Positions 40,933 to 53,757 are shown, counted from the first letter of the stretch. The stretch: DNA of 64,000 bases from Saussurea involucrata (GCA_033807775.1 CM066322.1:21689001-21753000); one strand, 5' to 3'. Made by a program: numbers and translations. The notes: generated by a model not told the origin, from the sequence alone.

Positions 40933-41698
40933 GGGTGCATTTGATACAATGGACATGACAGAACAGGGATCACTGTTTCACGTTTGACAGGATTTTTATG
41001 TGAAACAGAGTGGAACACGCCTGTTCCACCACCACCTTATGGAACAAGGTGGAACAGACTTCTGTTTTACTAATATAATTTCAAAATAAAATATAATTCT
41101 CTTCTAAAACATCAAATATGCCTTCTTTTTATATTTTATCCATTCTTTAAATTTTATTTATTATATTTTATGTTCTTAAAATTTTCACTTTAATGCCCTC
41201 AAAATATTATTTTTATATGGTTTCTATGTTTTGATTAACTTATGTAATTTATCAAATGTTAATAGTTAAAAATTAAAAAAATATAGAAAATGTTAGAAAA
41301 TAAAAAATGAAAAGTACATAAACTTTTTATTTTATAAAAACTTTTTATTTCATTATAATTTAAAAATTACATCATTAATCAAAATGTATAAAGTATATAA
41401 ACATGTTTATTAGGGGTAAATTGATCATGTTTTTTTTTGGAAAGGGTATCACAGGCACAACCCGGACTAATCTTTGACAATTTTGAAACTTAAAGATGTC
41501 TTATCAATGTTGAGGACGCCTGGGATCGAACCATGGGTAGATGGGATATTCCACCACATCACCCAGGGCGATCAACCATCAACCTGATTGACGTAAATTG
41601 ATCATGTTATATGTTATGTTTTGTCCGATTTTGTCTTATCAAACGTTGTTCTGTTCTGTCCCGTCCTGTCATGTCCTATTTGCATACCAAACGCACCC
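40933..41698. mobile_element. Tourist-like MITE with a nested SINE
   Basis: The TIRs are gggtgcatttgatac at the left and the complement of gcataccaaacgcaccc at the right. The target duplication is tta (40,930-40,932; 41,699-41,701). The paralogous unit at 47,389-47,391 has a single tta with no insert, which is an empty site. A SINE interrupts it at 41,432. Confidence 0.82.
41432..41592 (-). mobile_element. tRNA-derived SINE nested in the MITE
   Basis: On minus it contains a B-box-like ggttcgatccc and ends in an A-run (T-run at 41,430-41,438). The 16-bp direct repeat gtaaattgatcatgtt flanks it (41,416-41,431; 41,593-41,608). Confidence 0.75.
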
Positions 41699-41857
41699 TT
41701 AGAGAATCCAACGTTTAATGTCTATCCTTCCCCAAAAATTTCGAGACAAAAACGTATGCAAAGCTCTTGTAATAGGATTGCACAAACATCCAATGAAGTG
41801 ACTATCCAACTCAACTGAAAATAGGTAGTTTGCCAAAACTAAACTAAAACCTAATTG

Positions 41858-42813
41858 ATCCAAACAAGGGAGTTCAACGTAAAAGATCTTAGAGTGATCA
41901 TTGATGAAAAGAGGACAGCATGGACCGGGAGCTCGAGGGAAACGGTTTGGTCTTCGGTGGTCCCAAGGAAGGTGTGGATCTTCATATGGCGTGTAGCAAA
42001 AGGAAGGATACCATGTAGGTCGACTTTAACCAAGATGGGAGTTGATTTGGACTCGGTGCTTTGCCCGAGATGCGGTGAAGAGATTGAAGACATCGATCAC
42101 GCTCTACTAACATGCGAAGAGGTCAAGAAACTTTGGACCCTAGTCGGAAAATGGTGGAAGAAGAATCTAGACGACATCACATCCATTCAAGAGCTATTAC
42201 AAGAAGACACGACGTTGGCAAACTCTACAAGAGGTAAGTCAAAATGGATGGCCGTTAAGTGGATAATAATTTTCCTAATTTGGTCTCATCGAAACAAGAT
42301 TGTTCTCAAAAAGGACAAGGGTCACATTAACGACCTTTTCTTTGAGTTTCAAAGGAAAAGTTTTGAATGGGTGACTAAACGCATCAAGAAATTTGAGGTG
42401 GGTTGGATCGAATGGCTAACAAACCCGCAGGGATAGACGTTTTCGTGCCGAGTGATGCCATGACAGGGGCTGCTGGATTGCAGAGTCTGTTTTATATATG
42501 GGTTGGGTTTCGAAGGCATATAGCTGCTGTTTCGAAGACAAGTAAATCAGATGCAAGGTACTGCTATCTGATTAAGCCTGCTGATGGAGGATCAACTGCC
42601 GCTGGTGGGGCGCAGATGATGCGGCTGTAACACAGCGCTGAATCTGCTGTCCCTTTCAGCTGTGCGCAACAATAGGGTATTCCTGGCAAGCCGACGTTGT
42701 GGTTTATTGTTTGTTCTATTATTCGTTGCTGAACGTCTTTTTGATCATTTGTTTGTATTGCTGTTGGGACAGTTCTTGGTTGGTAATAAAATGCGTTTTG
42801 CCGTTCAAAAAAA
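41858..42813 (+). mobile_element. 5'-truncated LINE
   Basis: The remaining ORF (to 42,436) is the C-terminal zinc-binding domain of a non-LTR reverse transcriptase, with PRKVWIFIWRVAKGRIP and a CPRC...H-x4-C site. A 3' UTR and an A-run (to 42,817) follow. The 12-bp target duplication is aaaacctaattg / aaaacctaatcg (41,846-41,857; 42,814-42,825). The paralogous unit near 47,550 has the uninterrupted site. Confidence 0.85.
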
Positions 42814-42825
42814 AAAACCTAATCG

Positions 42826-45462
42826 CATTTTAAATTTTACAAACTAACATGGTTGGATCATCTACCATTTCTTGAAATCTCTTTTCTGATTCAAAATCGT
42901 GGTGTAACGTGTATCCTCCCCCTGTTCCGGTGAAATAAATCAAAAAATGGATTTTTGTTCGAGAATGAAATCTTGTTGGAACTGTCCATATCCGGTTCAT
43001 CCTTCGAAACCATATCACATCCCGAATCTGATGAAATAGGATGAATTGGAAAAGGGTTTGGACTTTGGACCCACATCAACCGAACCAACCCAATGAGGTT
43101 GACTAATTATCGTATCATAGTTACATAGGGGACTCTTTTGTGGTAAATTAATCTTCATCATATACGGTCTTTAGTTCATATATCAGTATTATGTAGATTT
43201 AAAAAGTAAGTGTTTTGTTTGCTATGACTCATACTCTTATTGATTATTGTAGTTGCAACATTTTCATTTTACAAATTTGTTTTAATGAAGTGTTCATTGG
43301 TATGACAAAAGTAAACAACAAAAGGAATAAGTGATGAATGAACCCATATGATATGGGAACATTTCAAGATGTATTTAGTTCATAGGCTAAAACCTGTTTT
43401 TAGTGTTGAAATTCCAAAAATAGACTTGTACACATTAAATTTTGTAACTAATGACTTTTTAAGACCTTGATATCACAAGTCCAAATTGAAACTCCACAAG
43501 GCTTCAGGCTTATAGATCGCACAAGGCGCCGGCAGTTAAATTCAAGTTTAAACTCTTCTGCAAAATGATATTTAATATGTGCTAACTACAACATCACAAA
43601 ATTAAGTCAGACATGAAAGTAATGTTTCGCTAATACAAACCCTATTAGGAAATTCAAGGAAAGATGTTTGTTGCAGCTTATAAGCATGGGATTCCGATGC
43701 ATCTCCACAGAATTGAATTGCTAAACTGGAAACCCACCCTGCCACAGAACATAAAAGTGTCGATATTAGCTATAAGTATTTCCAACACGAAAATATGTAA
43801 GTTTCATTTCGTTGAAACTTCAAGTATGGCCGCTTCATCATGCACTTTCTGTCTTCCATTTTGTTCCAAATTAGCAATAGGCTCAAAAGAATGTCATATT
43901 TCAAACAGCAGACTCAATTTGCCTGTATTGTTACTCCTAGTTCTTCATTGTGAATTTTTATTATACTCTAGACTATAGTTTTTTTTATTGAGATCAAGTG
44001 AAAGTTCTACGTCCTATATCTATTCCCTTGTGGCCAACAGAAAACAATACTAGACTCACTCTGACAGAGAACCAAGAAATATGAAACAATGGGTGATATT
44101 CTTCATAAATTGAGGATTTTTTCTCAATGATATCTATCATAACTAGTATAAGGTAATTAGCCCCATCCAATGGAGGCAAACAACCAAAACAGATTTAAAT
44201 CAAATTATAATATTTTTTAACATAAGAATTACAGAGATATCAAGCTCCTAGAGTTTATAAGCAATTAGAGTTGAAAATGTTTAAGCTTTGTGCAGTTATG
44301 TATAACAAACCCTGATAGAAGGGAGCAACACAAAATCTCAAATGAGTTCCAAAAATATAAATTTCTGAATTTAAATGCATAGGCAATCCATGCACCTCCA
44401 AATATATAACTGACCCTCATACAAGGGAGCAACACAAAAATCTCAAATGAGATCCAAAAATTTCGTATTCTGGATAAATGTCATAGGCAATCCATGCACC
44501 TCCAAATGTTCTTTAACAACTCCTCTACTAAGCAGTCTAAGCTTTATGTTTTTTAAGGGTATTACCAGTGAGCAAAGAGAACATCAATTCAGACTTTCCT
44601 AAGCTCTAGATGACTGCTAGAAATAATAATATACAAAATTAAGTTTTCTATGTTTTATGGATTTCAGCATTCTCAAGTCCATTAGGGCAAACCATAAGTC
44701 CATACGGTACTTTATAATCAAATTGAGCCAAATATTACTTTTAACTACCCACTCTGTCCATCAATTGCTGATGAAATATATTTGAAATTAGAGCTTTAAA
44801 TAAGCGGCTGAACAGAATGTAGCAGATTGCGAGCTTAAAAAGATTACTTGCAACTTCAGATGTCTCTATATTACTGTCACGGGCAAGGTCACAAATATCA
44901 CAGAGAAGACCAAGATGTGTAAGGCCGTCCCTTTTTAACAGCAGCTTTTTAAATACATGAAAAGAGGAAACTTGTTCCCAAAAACAAATGAGTCTCAAAC
45001 CGAAATTCCCTCAATAGTTTAAGAGGCAGATAAGTAAAAAATGCGATACAAGACTAGTTCTTTTTAGTGTTCAATTTTATTACAAATCAGCAAATACAGC
45101 TCATAGTTAAACCAGGTTGATTGCTGAAAGTTCCTTGTAAGCAGATGAGTATTTAAATTAAACATCAAGACAATTTCTACTCTACACAATATATAGTCTT
45201 TTATTAACATCAGGTGTGAAAAAAGGCCTACTGTTCTATATATTTATTTTCCAACGTGGCCAACAAGACTAGATTCGAATGCCAAAACTCTTGGAAGATT
45301 TTCTCAACGATATCTAATACATCTCCAATCAACATAATCATAACCAGAGAAAATCTAATTGATTAAACAATTTCAAAACGCCTTCATTTGAGTGCAAGAA
45401 ACTGAAGTTGAAACAGTCACACATCTACATGGGGAAAGATGTAGAGCAAAATGGGCACAAAA
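42826..45462. other. Segmental-repeat sequence without a recognised gene
   Basis: To about 43,140 it matches 47,560-47,660. A cassette copy lies at 43,513-43,880. A direct repeat of about 120 bp (gggagcaacacaaaatctcaaatga) occurs at 44,328 and 44,427. An open frame on minus (44,998-44,741) pairs loosely with 50,560-50,230 and may be an eroded exon. Confidence 0.45.
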
Positions 45463-45553
45463 GAGCTTAGACAATATCTATACTTCTGTTTTGGCCATGC
45501 AAAGGGATCACACCAATCTTACCTATATTGTTCCAATTCTATTTGACATCCCT
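45463..45553 (-). pseudogene. U6-derived pseudogene 1
   Basis: Alignable to U6 in minus sense (the gttccaat, catgc and ttggcc parts remain) but with many substitutions and no intact 5' hairpin. It lies in the same relative place within the segmental repeat as the other U6 pseudogenes. Confidence 0.6.
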
Positions 45554-46151
45554 ACACCATTGCTTATAATCAAAGGTTGAAGAAAAGGAAGCAAAGATCA
45601 GAAAATGGTTGAATAAATCAAACAGCAAGATCCACATGTTGTATGACGATTTCAGTTGGTATTTAACTAGTTATCATAGCCATTGCTTAGAATCATCATT
45701 GTTAGTTTGTTACTACATTTTCTATCACAAATCATCATAAACATCCTAATTTGAGACTGGCCTATGTACCATGTTAAAGTTCACAAAATTGTCAACCATA
45801 ATTCGAAACCAAGTTCATAAATCTTTTTCAAAAAGCCCTAATTGAAGTGTAAAGCGTACACAGATATAATTAATAAAGTAAGAAAGCGGAGATGGAAACA
45901 CAGTCATACATCTGCTCATATACACACAGATTGAACACACGTTTGGAAGCCCAAGTTTTAATGGATACCTCCTCAAAATGCGCCCATGGCTGCGGCACCG
46001 GTCGTTGATGGAGTTCGAACCCTAGGTCAATATAAGGAGACGATAATCAACCCAAAAAAAAGAGATAACTCGGTGACCAGAACGTGAAAACATACGACCA
46101 TTGATGAATTAGGGTTTTGACGAAGACGACGATGGCAAAATGGGGATGAAA

Positions 46152-46201
46152 AAAATTTGGACCATTTCTCGATTTGTGCGTGTCATCCTTGCGCAGGGGC
46201 C

Positions 46202-46233
<32 letters not shown>

Positions 46234-46253
46234 TCGGATGTCCCCGAAGGGAC
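46152..46253 (-). ncRNA. U6: U6 snRNA gene, copy D
   Basis: 102-nt U6 on minus, no deviation seen, T-run terminator. The downstream flank matches copy B closely and the promoter matches copies A and C, so it may be a product of exchange between units. Confidence 0.97.
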
Positions 46254-46274
46254 GATGATAGATGGTGAGCTCGG

Positions 46275-46318
46275 GTATATGAAGCAACCAGTAGTTATGC
46301 ATCTGGTCGGTGTGGGAT
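46275..46318 (-). promoter_or_regulatory. USE and TATA of U6 copy D
   Basis: USE atcccacaccga (46,318-46,307) and tcatatac (46,282-46,275), 24 bp apart. Confidence 0.88.
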
Positions 46319-46882
46319 GAGCTGACTTCAAATCCAACTAAATTCTTTCCTTACATTTTTATGTTTTCAGCAATCAAATCAAACCAAGCGTCTCAACAAG
46401 TAATATTTTTTTGTTTTTTAATTAAACCATCAAATTATTTAATTTTTTATTAAACAAATAAATTAACATTTTCATGATTTAAATTATCTTTTCTATGATC
46501 AGGTAAAAAGAGTAATGTTTTGTCATATCTTTAATAAAATATCGATTGTAAAATAAGCTTTAAGATATTGATTGTAAAAGCTTTAGCATATCTTAAATAA
46601 AATATTGTATTTATCTATAATTATTGTTTGATAGTCATTGTTTGTCTGATTGGTGATCTATCATGTCATGTATTTGAACCGAACATAAAAATCGGTTTGG
46701 AGCACCACAAACTCGATCAAAGTCTCCAACTATATGGTAAAAATACCATAATAGTATGTTATAAAACAAATAAATTTGTCCAACAATTAAATTAAATAAG
46801 TTCAAATACAAACAATATCTTATCACCATTCTCGATTTGACTTTAAATATCAAAAAACAACTTCAAAAATTAAAAAGTAAAT

Positions 46883-47117
46883 ACCAAAGACATTGTAGTC
46901 CAGTGGTTCGGTAACATCCTGGGGGGTAAGTGGTTGGTAGCCCTTACTACCCGGGTTCGAACCCCGTGGTGATCATGCGGAGGTATCCCCGAATCAAGGG
47001 GTTGTTCGTGGGCCTGTTGTTTGGACCGGATCGTGGGCCGAATCGTGGCAGGGTCGAAGGGGGATTAGTCTGGACTAAGTCCAGAATACCCCCGAAATGC
47101 AATTGCTTTTCAAAAAA
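46883..47117 (+). mobile_element. tRNA-derived SINE
   Basis: The A-box-like tagtccagtgg and B-box ggttcgaacccc lie 40-50 bp apart near the 5' end, followed by a tRNA-unrelated body and an A-rich tail. The 15-bp target duplication aattaaaaagtaaat flanks it (46,868-46,882; 47,118-47,132). Confidence 0.85.
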
Positions 47118-47132
47118 AATTAAAAAGTAAAT

Positions 47133-47993
47133 TACACTTCTGGCCTATGGTTCGTGGGTTTTTATAGTTTTTGTCTCTACAATTCATTTATTAAAAAAAA
47201 ACATCTTAATGTAAAAGTTTTGTTTTTTTTTGTTATGTGCTCTCTTGTAATCATGTAAGATGCACTTCTCATGAGGGTATTTTGATCATTTTATGTTTGA
47301 TTTAATGTTAGTAAGTATTTTTCTTTCTCCTTTCTGATGCATCATCTCAAACTTCGACATTAATTGTTTTTGTTCTATGCTTATGATTTTAGAGAATCCA
47401 ACGTTTAATGTCTATCCTTCCCCAAAAATTTCGAGACAAAAACCTACGCAAAGCTCATGTAATAGGATTGCACAAACATCCAATGAAGTGACTATCCAAC
47501 TCAATCTGAAATCAAGTATTTTGTCAAAACTAAGCTAAAACTTAATTGCATTTTAAATTTTACAAACTGGCATGGTTGGATCGAAAAAGGTTCGGGCCCA
47601 CATCAACCGAACCAACCCAATGAGGCTGACTAATTATCGTATCATAATTACATAAGGGACTCTTTTGCGGTAAATTTGTCTTCATTATATACAGTTACTT
47701 TTTAGTTCATGTATCAATATTATGTAGATTAAAAAATGTCTTGTTTGCTATGAATGTACTCCTATTGATTATTGTAGTTGCAACATTTTCATTTTTACAA
47801 AATTGTTTTAATGAAGTCTTCATTGGTATGACAAAACTATTCGGAAGATTGGCGGCAATCTGAGCGGTACCACCCACCCTACCCTACCACCTATAGGCGG
47901 CCGTCCGTCCTTAACACATATACTTCATAAGGAATAAGTGATCAATGGAACCCATATGTAACCACTTCAACATGTACTTAGTTCATAGGCTAA
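47133..47993. other. Segmental-repeat flank with empty insertion sites
   Basis: No gene. It matches 40,860-43,300 but lacks the MITE, SINE and LINE present there. Confidence 0.6.
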
Positions 47994-48289
47994 GGGCCTG
48001 TTTGTTAGCGGCTTAATGGGACTCATAGCTTATTCAGTCAACTATACATGACTGTTTGGTAGTGGCTTAATGATATAGAAAGTGACTTATTTATTAAGCT
48101 TTTAGGATGGAGCTTTATGTAGAAAACCAAGTTTTGTCCAAACTAGTCTCTCCCAATTAAAAAACATGATCCTTCCATCTATGAAAACACCCTCCCAAAC
48201 AAAAACCTTTCCAATCTATACAGACAGATTAATCCACACAGACAACTTTATTCATACAGGACTTAATGAAAAACCAACCAAACAGCCCC
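47994..48289. mobile_element. Tourist-like MITE
   Basis: The TIRs are gggcctgtttgttagcggctt at the left and the complement of aaccaaacagcccc at the right. The target taa lies at both ends (47,991-47,993; 48,290-48,292). Same family as the truncated copy at 12,800. Confidence 0.65.
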
Positions 48290-48585
48290 TAAGATTTAAA
48301 TATGGTACAACATACAAATTTTCATCTTTCATCTGTATACAAATTTAAGATTGATTTCTATGAACAAACTTGGTTTAAACTTTAAATACAACATTGAAAC
48401 AAGCAAGAGAGTCCCACAATTATTAATGTTGATTATGGAATTTAATTATGATAGTAATACAATAATGTTTGAATTTAGAACAAGAAATACAAAATAGCAA
48501 ACAAATTGAAACCATGTCTGTTAGAACTTGGAACCCATTTGATCACACCCTATAACCTATTTCAAAGACCATGTTTAAGTGATAA

Positions 48586-48780
48586 CTATGCATGGTCAGG
48601 AAGTCCAATGATGAACAGAAACACAAAAAATGCACTAAGAATGCATCCTATAGTAAAGTAAACCCACATGTTGATGAAGGGAATGGAGGCCATTGATTCA
48701 GCCTTGCAGATTGAAAAAATTGGATGCTCACAAATACATCTCTCAACTCCTCCCCTTTGGAGCGGATATCGCATCTCCAA
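48586..48780 (-). other. Exon-like ORF ending in a membrane segment
   Basis: The open frame carries a strongly hydrophobic C-terminus (WVYFTIGCILSAFFVFLFII) just before the stop. A tctgcaag acceptor-like site precedes residue 28 or so. A remnant of the same end (catcaggaagtccaatgg) recurs near 50,900. It may be the last exon of a lost membrane-protein gene; the family is not recognised. Confidence 0.3.
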
Positions 48781-49386
48781 ACACCCATGATTCTCTCCTG
48801 GTCATGAATCCGCTTATGTCAAAGAAGACAAAGCACCCCAATGACAATATACGAATTGGAGTGGATTGATGGTGATGGGTTTTGTCTCCCATGAATGTTT
48901 TTAAACCAAATTGAGTAAGCCTCTTTCTATATCATGAAGCCGCTTCCAAACCGAATAAGCTGGAGGAGGTTTCATTTGGCTAGTTAAGTTGTTTCCAAAC
49001 AGGCCCTCAATTTACATGTGCGTATCATTAATCTGTTATGCTTTTATTACAAATCAGCAAATTCAGCTCATAGTTAAACCAGGTTGATTGCTGAAAGTTC
49101 CTTGTAAGCAGATGAGTCTATAAACTAAACATGAAGATAAATTCTACTCTAGACAATATATAGTTTTTTTTATTAACATCAGGTGTGAAAAGGCCTACCT
49201 TCCTATATATTTCTTTTCCATCATGGCAAACAAGACTAGATTCGAATGCCAAAACTCTTGGAAGATTTTCTCAACGATATCTAATACATCTCCAATTAAC
49301 ATAATCATAACCTTTGAAAACCTAATTGATTAAACTTTTCAAAACGCCTTTATTCGAGTGCAAGAAACCGAAGCTGAAACACTCGC
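48781..49386. other. Segmental-repeat flank
   Basis: No gene. It contains pieces shared with 45,060-45,400 and 51,770-52,080 (acaaatcagcaaatacagctc, ttgctgaaagttccttgtaag). Confidence 0.5.
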
Positions 49387-49472
49387 ACAATATCTATACT
49401 TCTGTTTTGGCCATGCAAAGGGATCATACCAATCTTATCCATATTGTTCCAATTCTATTTGACATCCCTACA
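49387..49472 (-). pseudogene. U6-derived pseudogene 2
   Basis: Very similar to pseudogene 1 and truncated at its 3' side. It has no usable promoter. Confidence 0.55.
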
Positions 49473-52177
49473 TCATTGCTTAGAATCAAAGGTTGAAGAA
49501 AAGGAAGCAAAGATCAGAAAATGGTTGAATAAATCAAACAGCAAGATCCACATGTTGTATGACGATTTCAGTTGGTATCCAATGTTTTGCTAATACAAAC
49601 CCTATTAGGAAGTTCAAGGTAAGATGTTTGCTGCACATCTTCACAGAATTGCTAAACTGGAAAACCATCCTGCCACATATCACAAAAAGGTCGATATTAG
49701 CTCCAAGTATTTCTAACGCAAAAAAATGGCAAGATAAAGAGCTTAATCACATTTTCATAAGAAAATAAACTTAATTTTATACAGCAGACTCACTTTGCCT
49801 GTATTGTAACGGCTAGTTCTGTGTAATTTTTTATTATACTCTAGACAAAAAATAAAGCTCTCCTAGAGTTTAAGCAATAGTTGTATGCAGTTATGTGCAA
49901 CTGACCCTGATAAAAGAAAGCAACACAAAATCTCAAATGAGATCCAAAAACATTCAAATTCTGAATAAAAGTCATGGGCCATCCATGCATGCCCAAAAGT
50001 TCTTTAATAATTCCTCTACTAAGCTATACGTTTTTAAGGGTATTACCAGTGAGCAAAAGAGAACATCAATTCAGATTTTCCTGATGACTGCTAGAAATAG
50101 AAATATACAAATTTAAGTTATCCATGTCTTAGGGATTTCAGCATCCTCAAGTCCACTAGGGCAAACCATAAGGTACTTTATAATCAAATTGAGCCAAAGA
50201 TCAATGGCTTGTTTAACTACCCACTCTGTCCATTAATTGCTGATGAAACAAACAAAACACATACGAAATCAGAGCAGAGCTTTAAACGGGCAACTGAACA
50301 GAATGTTGCAGATTGCTAGCTTAAAAAGATTACTAGCAACTTGAGCCATCTCTTTTTACTGCCAGGCAAATGTCACAAATTGACGGTAAGAATATCACAG
50401 AAAAGACTCCTGCTGTTCCAAGATATGTAAGGCAAGCAGTTTTAAATATACATGAAAAAAGGAAACCCATTGCCAAAAAAGAAGCCACAAACCAAAATTC
50501 CCTCAATATTTTAAAAGGCGGATAAGTAAAAATGCAATACAAGACCAATGCTCTGTGGGGAGAATACTTTTCCATTACAGGAACTCTGTCAATTTGGCAG
50601 AGTCGAACATGCCTGGAATGCACAGTCTAAACATTTTGTATGCTTTATTTACTACTTATGACTCGTGGTCGTGGCTAGACAACATTTTTTAAATGCCGCA
50701 AATTTGTAACTTCTCTCCAAAGCATTAACGATTTGTCATCAAATGGTCGGTCTGCTTATCGTGAATCTTACTTTCCCTTCCTCATCTCTCATGATGTAAT
50801 ATTATCTCTTTAATACCAAAAAAAATGAAAGACCACTACAGTAAAACATCAACTATCAAAGACCAAGTTGAAGTGACAAACATGCATAATTGTAACCATC
50901 AGGAAGTCCAATGGTGAACATCTCTCTCGATTGATATTTTCTCGGAATAAGGTAGTTTTTGAAGATCGTTCACCTCTCTCGATTGATATTTTCTTCAAAA
51001 CCCAGCTAGCTTCGTTCCTCTGCATCTCATAGCTTTTCTCAACCTCCTAGTCTGGGTGGTGCTCCATAGTCCATCCAGACTGGCTTGAGTTCTTGGCTGT
51101 TGGTGTGGAGGCAGTTAAATTCAGGTTTGAACTCTTCTGCAAAATGATATCAGTGGTCGTAATATGTGCTAAATCCAACATCACAAGTTCCGACAACAAA
51201 GTAATGTTTCGCTAATACAAACCCTGTTAGGAAATTCCAGGTAAGATGTTTGTTGCAGCTTTATAAGCATGGGATTCTGATGCAACTTCACAGAATTGCG
51301 GAAATGGAAAACCACCCTGCCACAGAACACAAAAGTATAGATATTGGATACAAGTATTTCCAACAAGAAAAAATGGCAATTATAATCACATTTTTATAAG
51401 AAAATACGTTTCATTTCATTCAAACTTCAAGTAAGACTTCATCATGCACTTTCTCGTCTTTCATCTTCTCAGATGATATCTATAATAACTAGTAGATCTA
51501 TAGCTAATAGATCTCCAAGACCTTCAAGGCTTCAATTAAAGTAATTAGCATCATCAAGGTGGAAGAACCCCGTCCAAGGGAGGCAAAGAACTAAAACAGA
51601 TAGCAGACAAGGCGACATACATAAGCTTCTAGTAGCTGAGCGAATAAGCTTCTTTCTAGATCATTAAGCCGCTTCCAAACACCACAACATGGCTGACCGA
51701 ATAAGCTGGAGGTTTCATCGAGTTAGTTAAGCTGTTTCCAATGTGCATCATTAATTTGTGAATGCTAGTTCTTTTGTGTTCAATTTTACTACAAATCAGC
51801 AAATTCAGCTCACAGTTACACCTGGTTGATTGCTGAAAGATCCTTGTAAGCATGAGTATATAAATTAAACATGAAGATAAATTCTACTCTAGACAATATA
51901 GTTTTTTATTAACATCGAGTGAAAAGGCCTACCATCCTATATAAGTTTTTTTTTTTCATTGTGGCCAACAAGACTAGACTCGAATGCCAAAACTCTTTCA
52001 AGATTTTCTTGAAGATATATAGTACATCTCCAAGACCTTCGGTTAACATAGTCATAACCAGAGAAAATCTGATTGATTAAACATTTTCAAAATGCCTTCA
52101 TTTAAGTGCAAGTAACTGAAGTTGAAACACAGTCACATATCTATATCGGGGAAGATGTAGAGCAAAAGGGGGACAAA
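49473..52177. other. Segmental-repeat sequence, eroded cassettes
   Basis: It holds a partial cassette (49,580-49,790), an open frame on minus with several hydrophobic stretches (50,623-50,333) that may be an eroded exon, and a full cassette (51,108-51,460). No gene can be supported. Confidence 0.45.
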
Positions 52178-52278
52178 AGAATTTGGAAAAATTTCTATAT
52201 CTGTGTTTTGGCCTTGCACAGGGGTGATGCCAATCTTATCTGTATTGTTCAAATTCTATTTGGCATCCCCAAAGGGAC
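52178..52278 (-). pseudogene. U6-derived pseudogene 3
   Basis: It spans the whole U6 length, from the 5' gtccctt to the aaatt end, with roughly a fifth or more of positions changed. The ACAGAGA region and 5' hairpin are altered. It lies 560 bp before the next intact U6. Confidence 0.7.
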
Positions 52279-52838
52279 AACCACTGCTCAGAATCAAAGG
52301 ATGAAGAAAAGGAAGCAAATGTCACAAAAATGGTTGAAGAAATCAAAAGCAAGATCCACAGGTTGTATGATGATTTTTAGTTGGTATTCAACCACTTATC
52401 ATAGCCATTGCTTAGAATCATCATTGTTACTACATTTTCTGTCACAAATCATCATAAACATCATAATTTGAGACCGGCCATGGCAAACAAATTGACCACA
52501 ACCACCTCATGTGTAACAAACATGTTAAATTTCACAAAATTGTCAACCATAATTTGAAACCTAGTTCATAAATCATTTTCAAACAGCCCTAATTGAAGTG
52601 CAAAGAGTACACAGATATAATTTATAAACTAAGAAAGCGAAGTTTTAATGGATACCTCCTCAAAATGCGCCCATGGCTGCGGCACCGGTCGTTGATGGAG
52701 TTCGAACCCTAGGTCAATATAAGGAGACGATAATCAACCCAAAAAAAAGAGATAACTCGGTGACCAGAACGTGAAAACATACGACCATTGATGAATTAGG
52801 GTTTTGACGAAGACGACGATGGCAAAATGGGGATGAAA

Positions 52839-52888
52839 AAAATTTGGACCATTTCTCGATTTGTGCGTGTCATCCTTGCGCAGGGGCC

Positions 52889-52920
<32 letters not shown>

Positions 52921-52940
52921 TCGGATGTCCCCGAAGGGAC
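52839..52940 (-). ncRNA. U6: U6 snRNA gene, copy B' (second unit)
   Basis: Same as copy B, including its altered TATA (52,969-52,962) and intact USE (53,005-52,994). Confidence 0.96.
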
Positions 52941-53757
52941 GATGGTAGTTGCTGAGCTCCGGTATGTGAAGCAACCAGCAGTTGTTCTTTTAGTCGGTGT
53001 GGGACGAGCTGACTTCAAACCCAACTAAATTCTTTCCAGAAATCAAATCAACCGTCTCAAAAAAAAAATTGCCTTTTTTCTAATTTAATCAACAAACTAG
53101 TAAACAAATAAACTAGCATTTTGTGCTTTAAATAATCTATCTGTATTGTTCTGAGTCTATTGGCCTCCCACTGCTCAGAATCAAAGGATGAAGAAAAGGA
53201 AGCAAATGTCACAAAAATGGTCGAAGAAATCAAAAGCAAGATCCAAATGTTATATAATGATTTTAGTTGGTATTCAACCACCTATCATAGAATGATCATT
53301 GTTACTACATTTTTTGTCACAAATCATCATAAACATCATAATTTGAGACTGGCCATGGCTAACATGTTAAAGTTCACAAAACTGTCAACCATAATTTGAA
53401 ACCTAGTTATAAATCATTTTCAAACAGCCCTAATTGAAGTGCAAAGCGTACACAGATATAATTTATAAACTAAGAAAGCAAAGTTTGAAACGCAACCTGC
53501 TCATATACACACAGATTGAACACAAGTTTGGAAGCCGAAGTTTTAATGGATACCTCCTTAAAATGCGCCCATGGCTGCGGCACCGGTTTTTGATCGAGGC
53601 GAAACCCTAGCTGAACATAAGGAAACGATAATCAACCGAAAAAGAAATAAAATAACTCAGTGACCAGAACGTAAAAACATACCTCCAGTGCTTACACTGT
53701 CGATCATTGATGAATTAGGGTTTTGATGAAGACGATGATGGCAAAATGGAGAAGAAA

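Larger units (their letters stand above)
38461..52639. repeat. 14,179-bp duplication unit, copy 1
   Basis: Every stretch I compared recurs exactly 14,179 bp downstream with no difference found. The unit holds U6 copies B, C and D, two U6-derived pseudogenes repeated in unit 2 and one near its right end, a Tourist MITE with a nested SINE, a LINE fragment, a second SINE and another MITE. Left breakpoint: identity starts at aagttttaatgg (38,461 and 52,640), while the bases before differ. Confidence 0.9.

Noticed and set aside
46895..46975. A tRNA gene (A and B boxes present)
   Set aside because: No acceptor-stem pairing or full cloverleaf; an A-rich tail and a 15-bp target duplication show a SINE.
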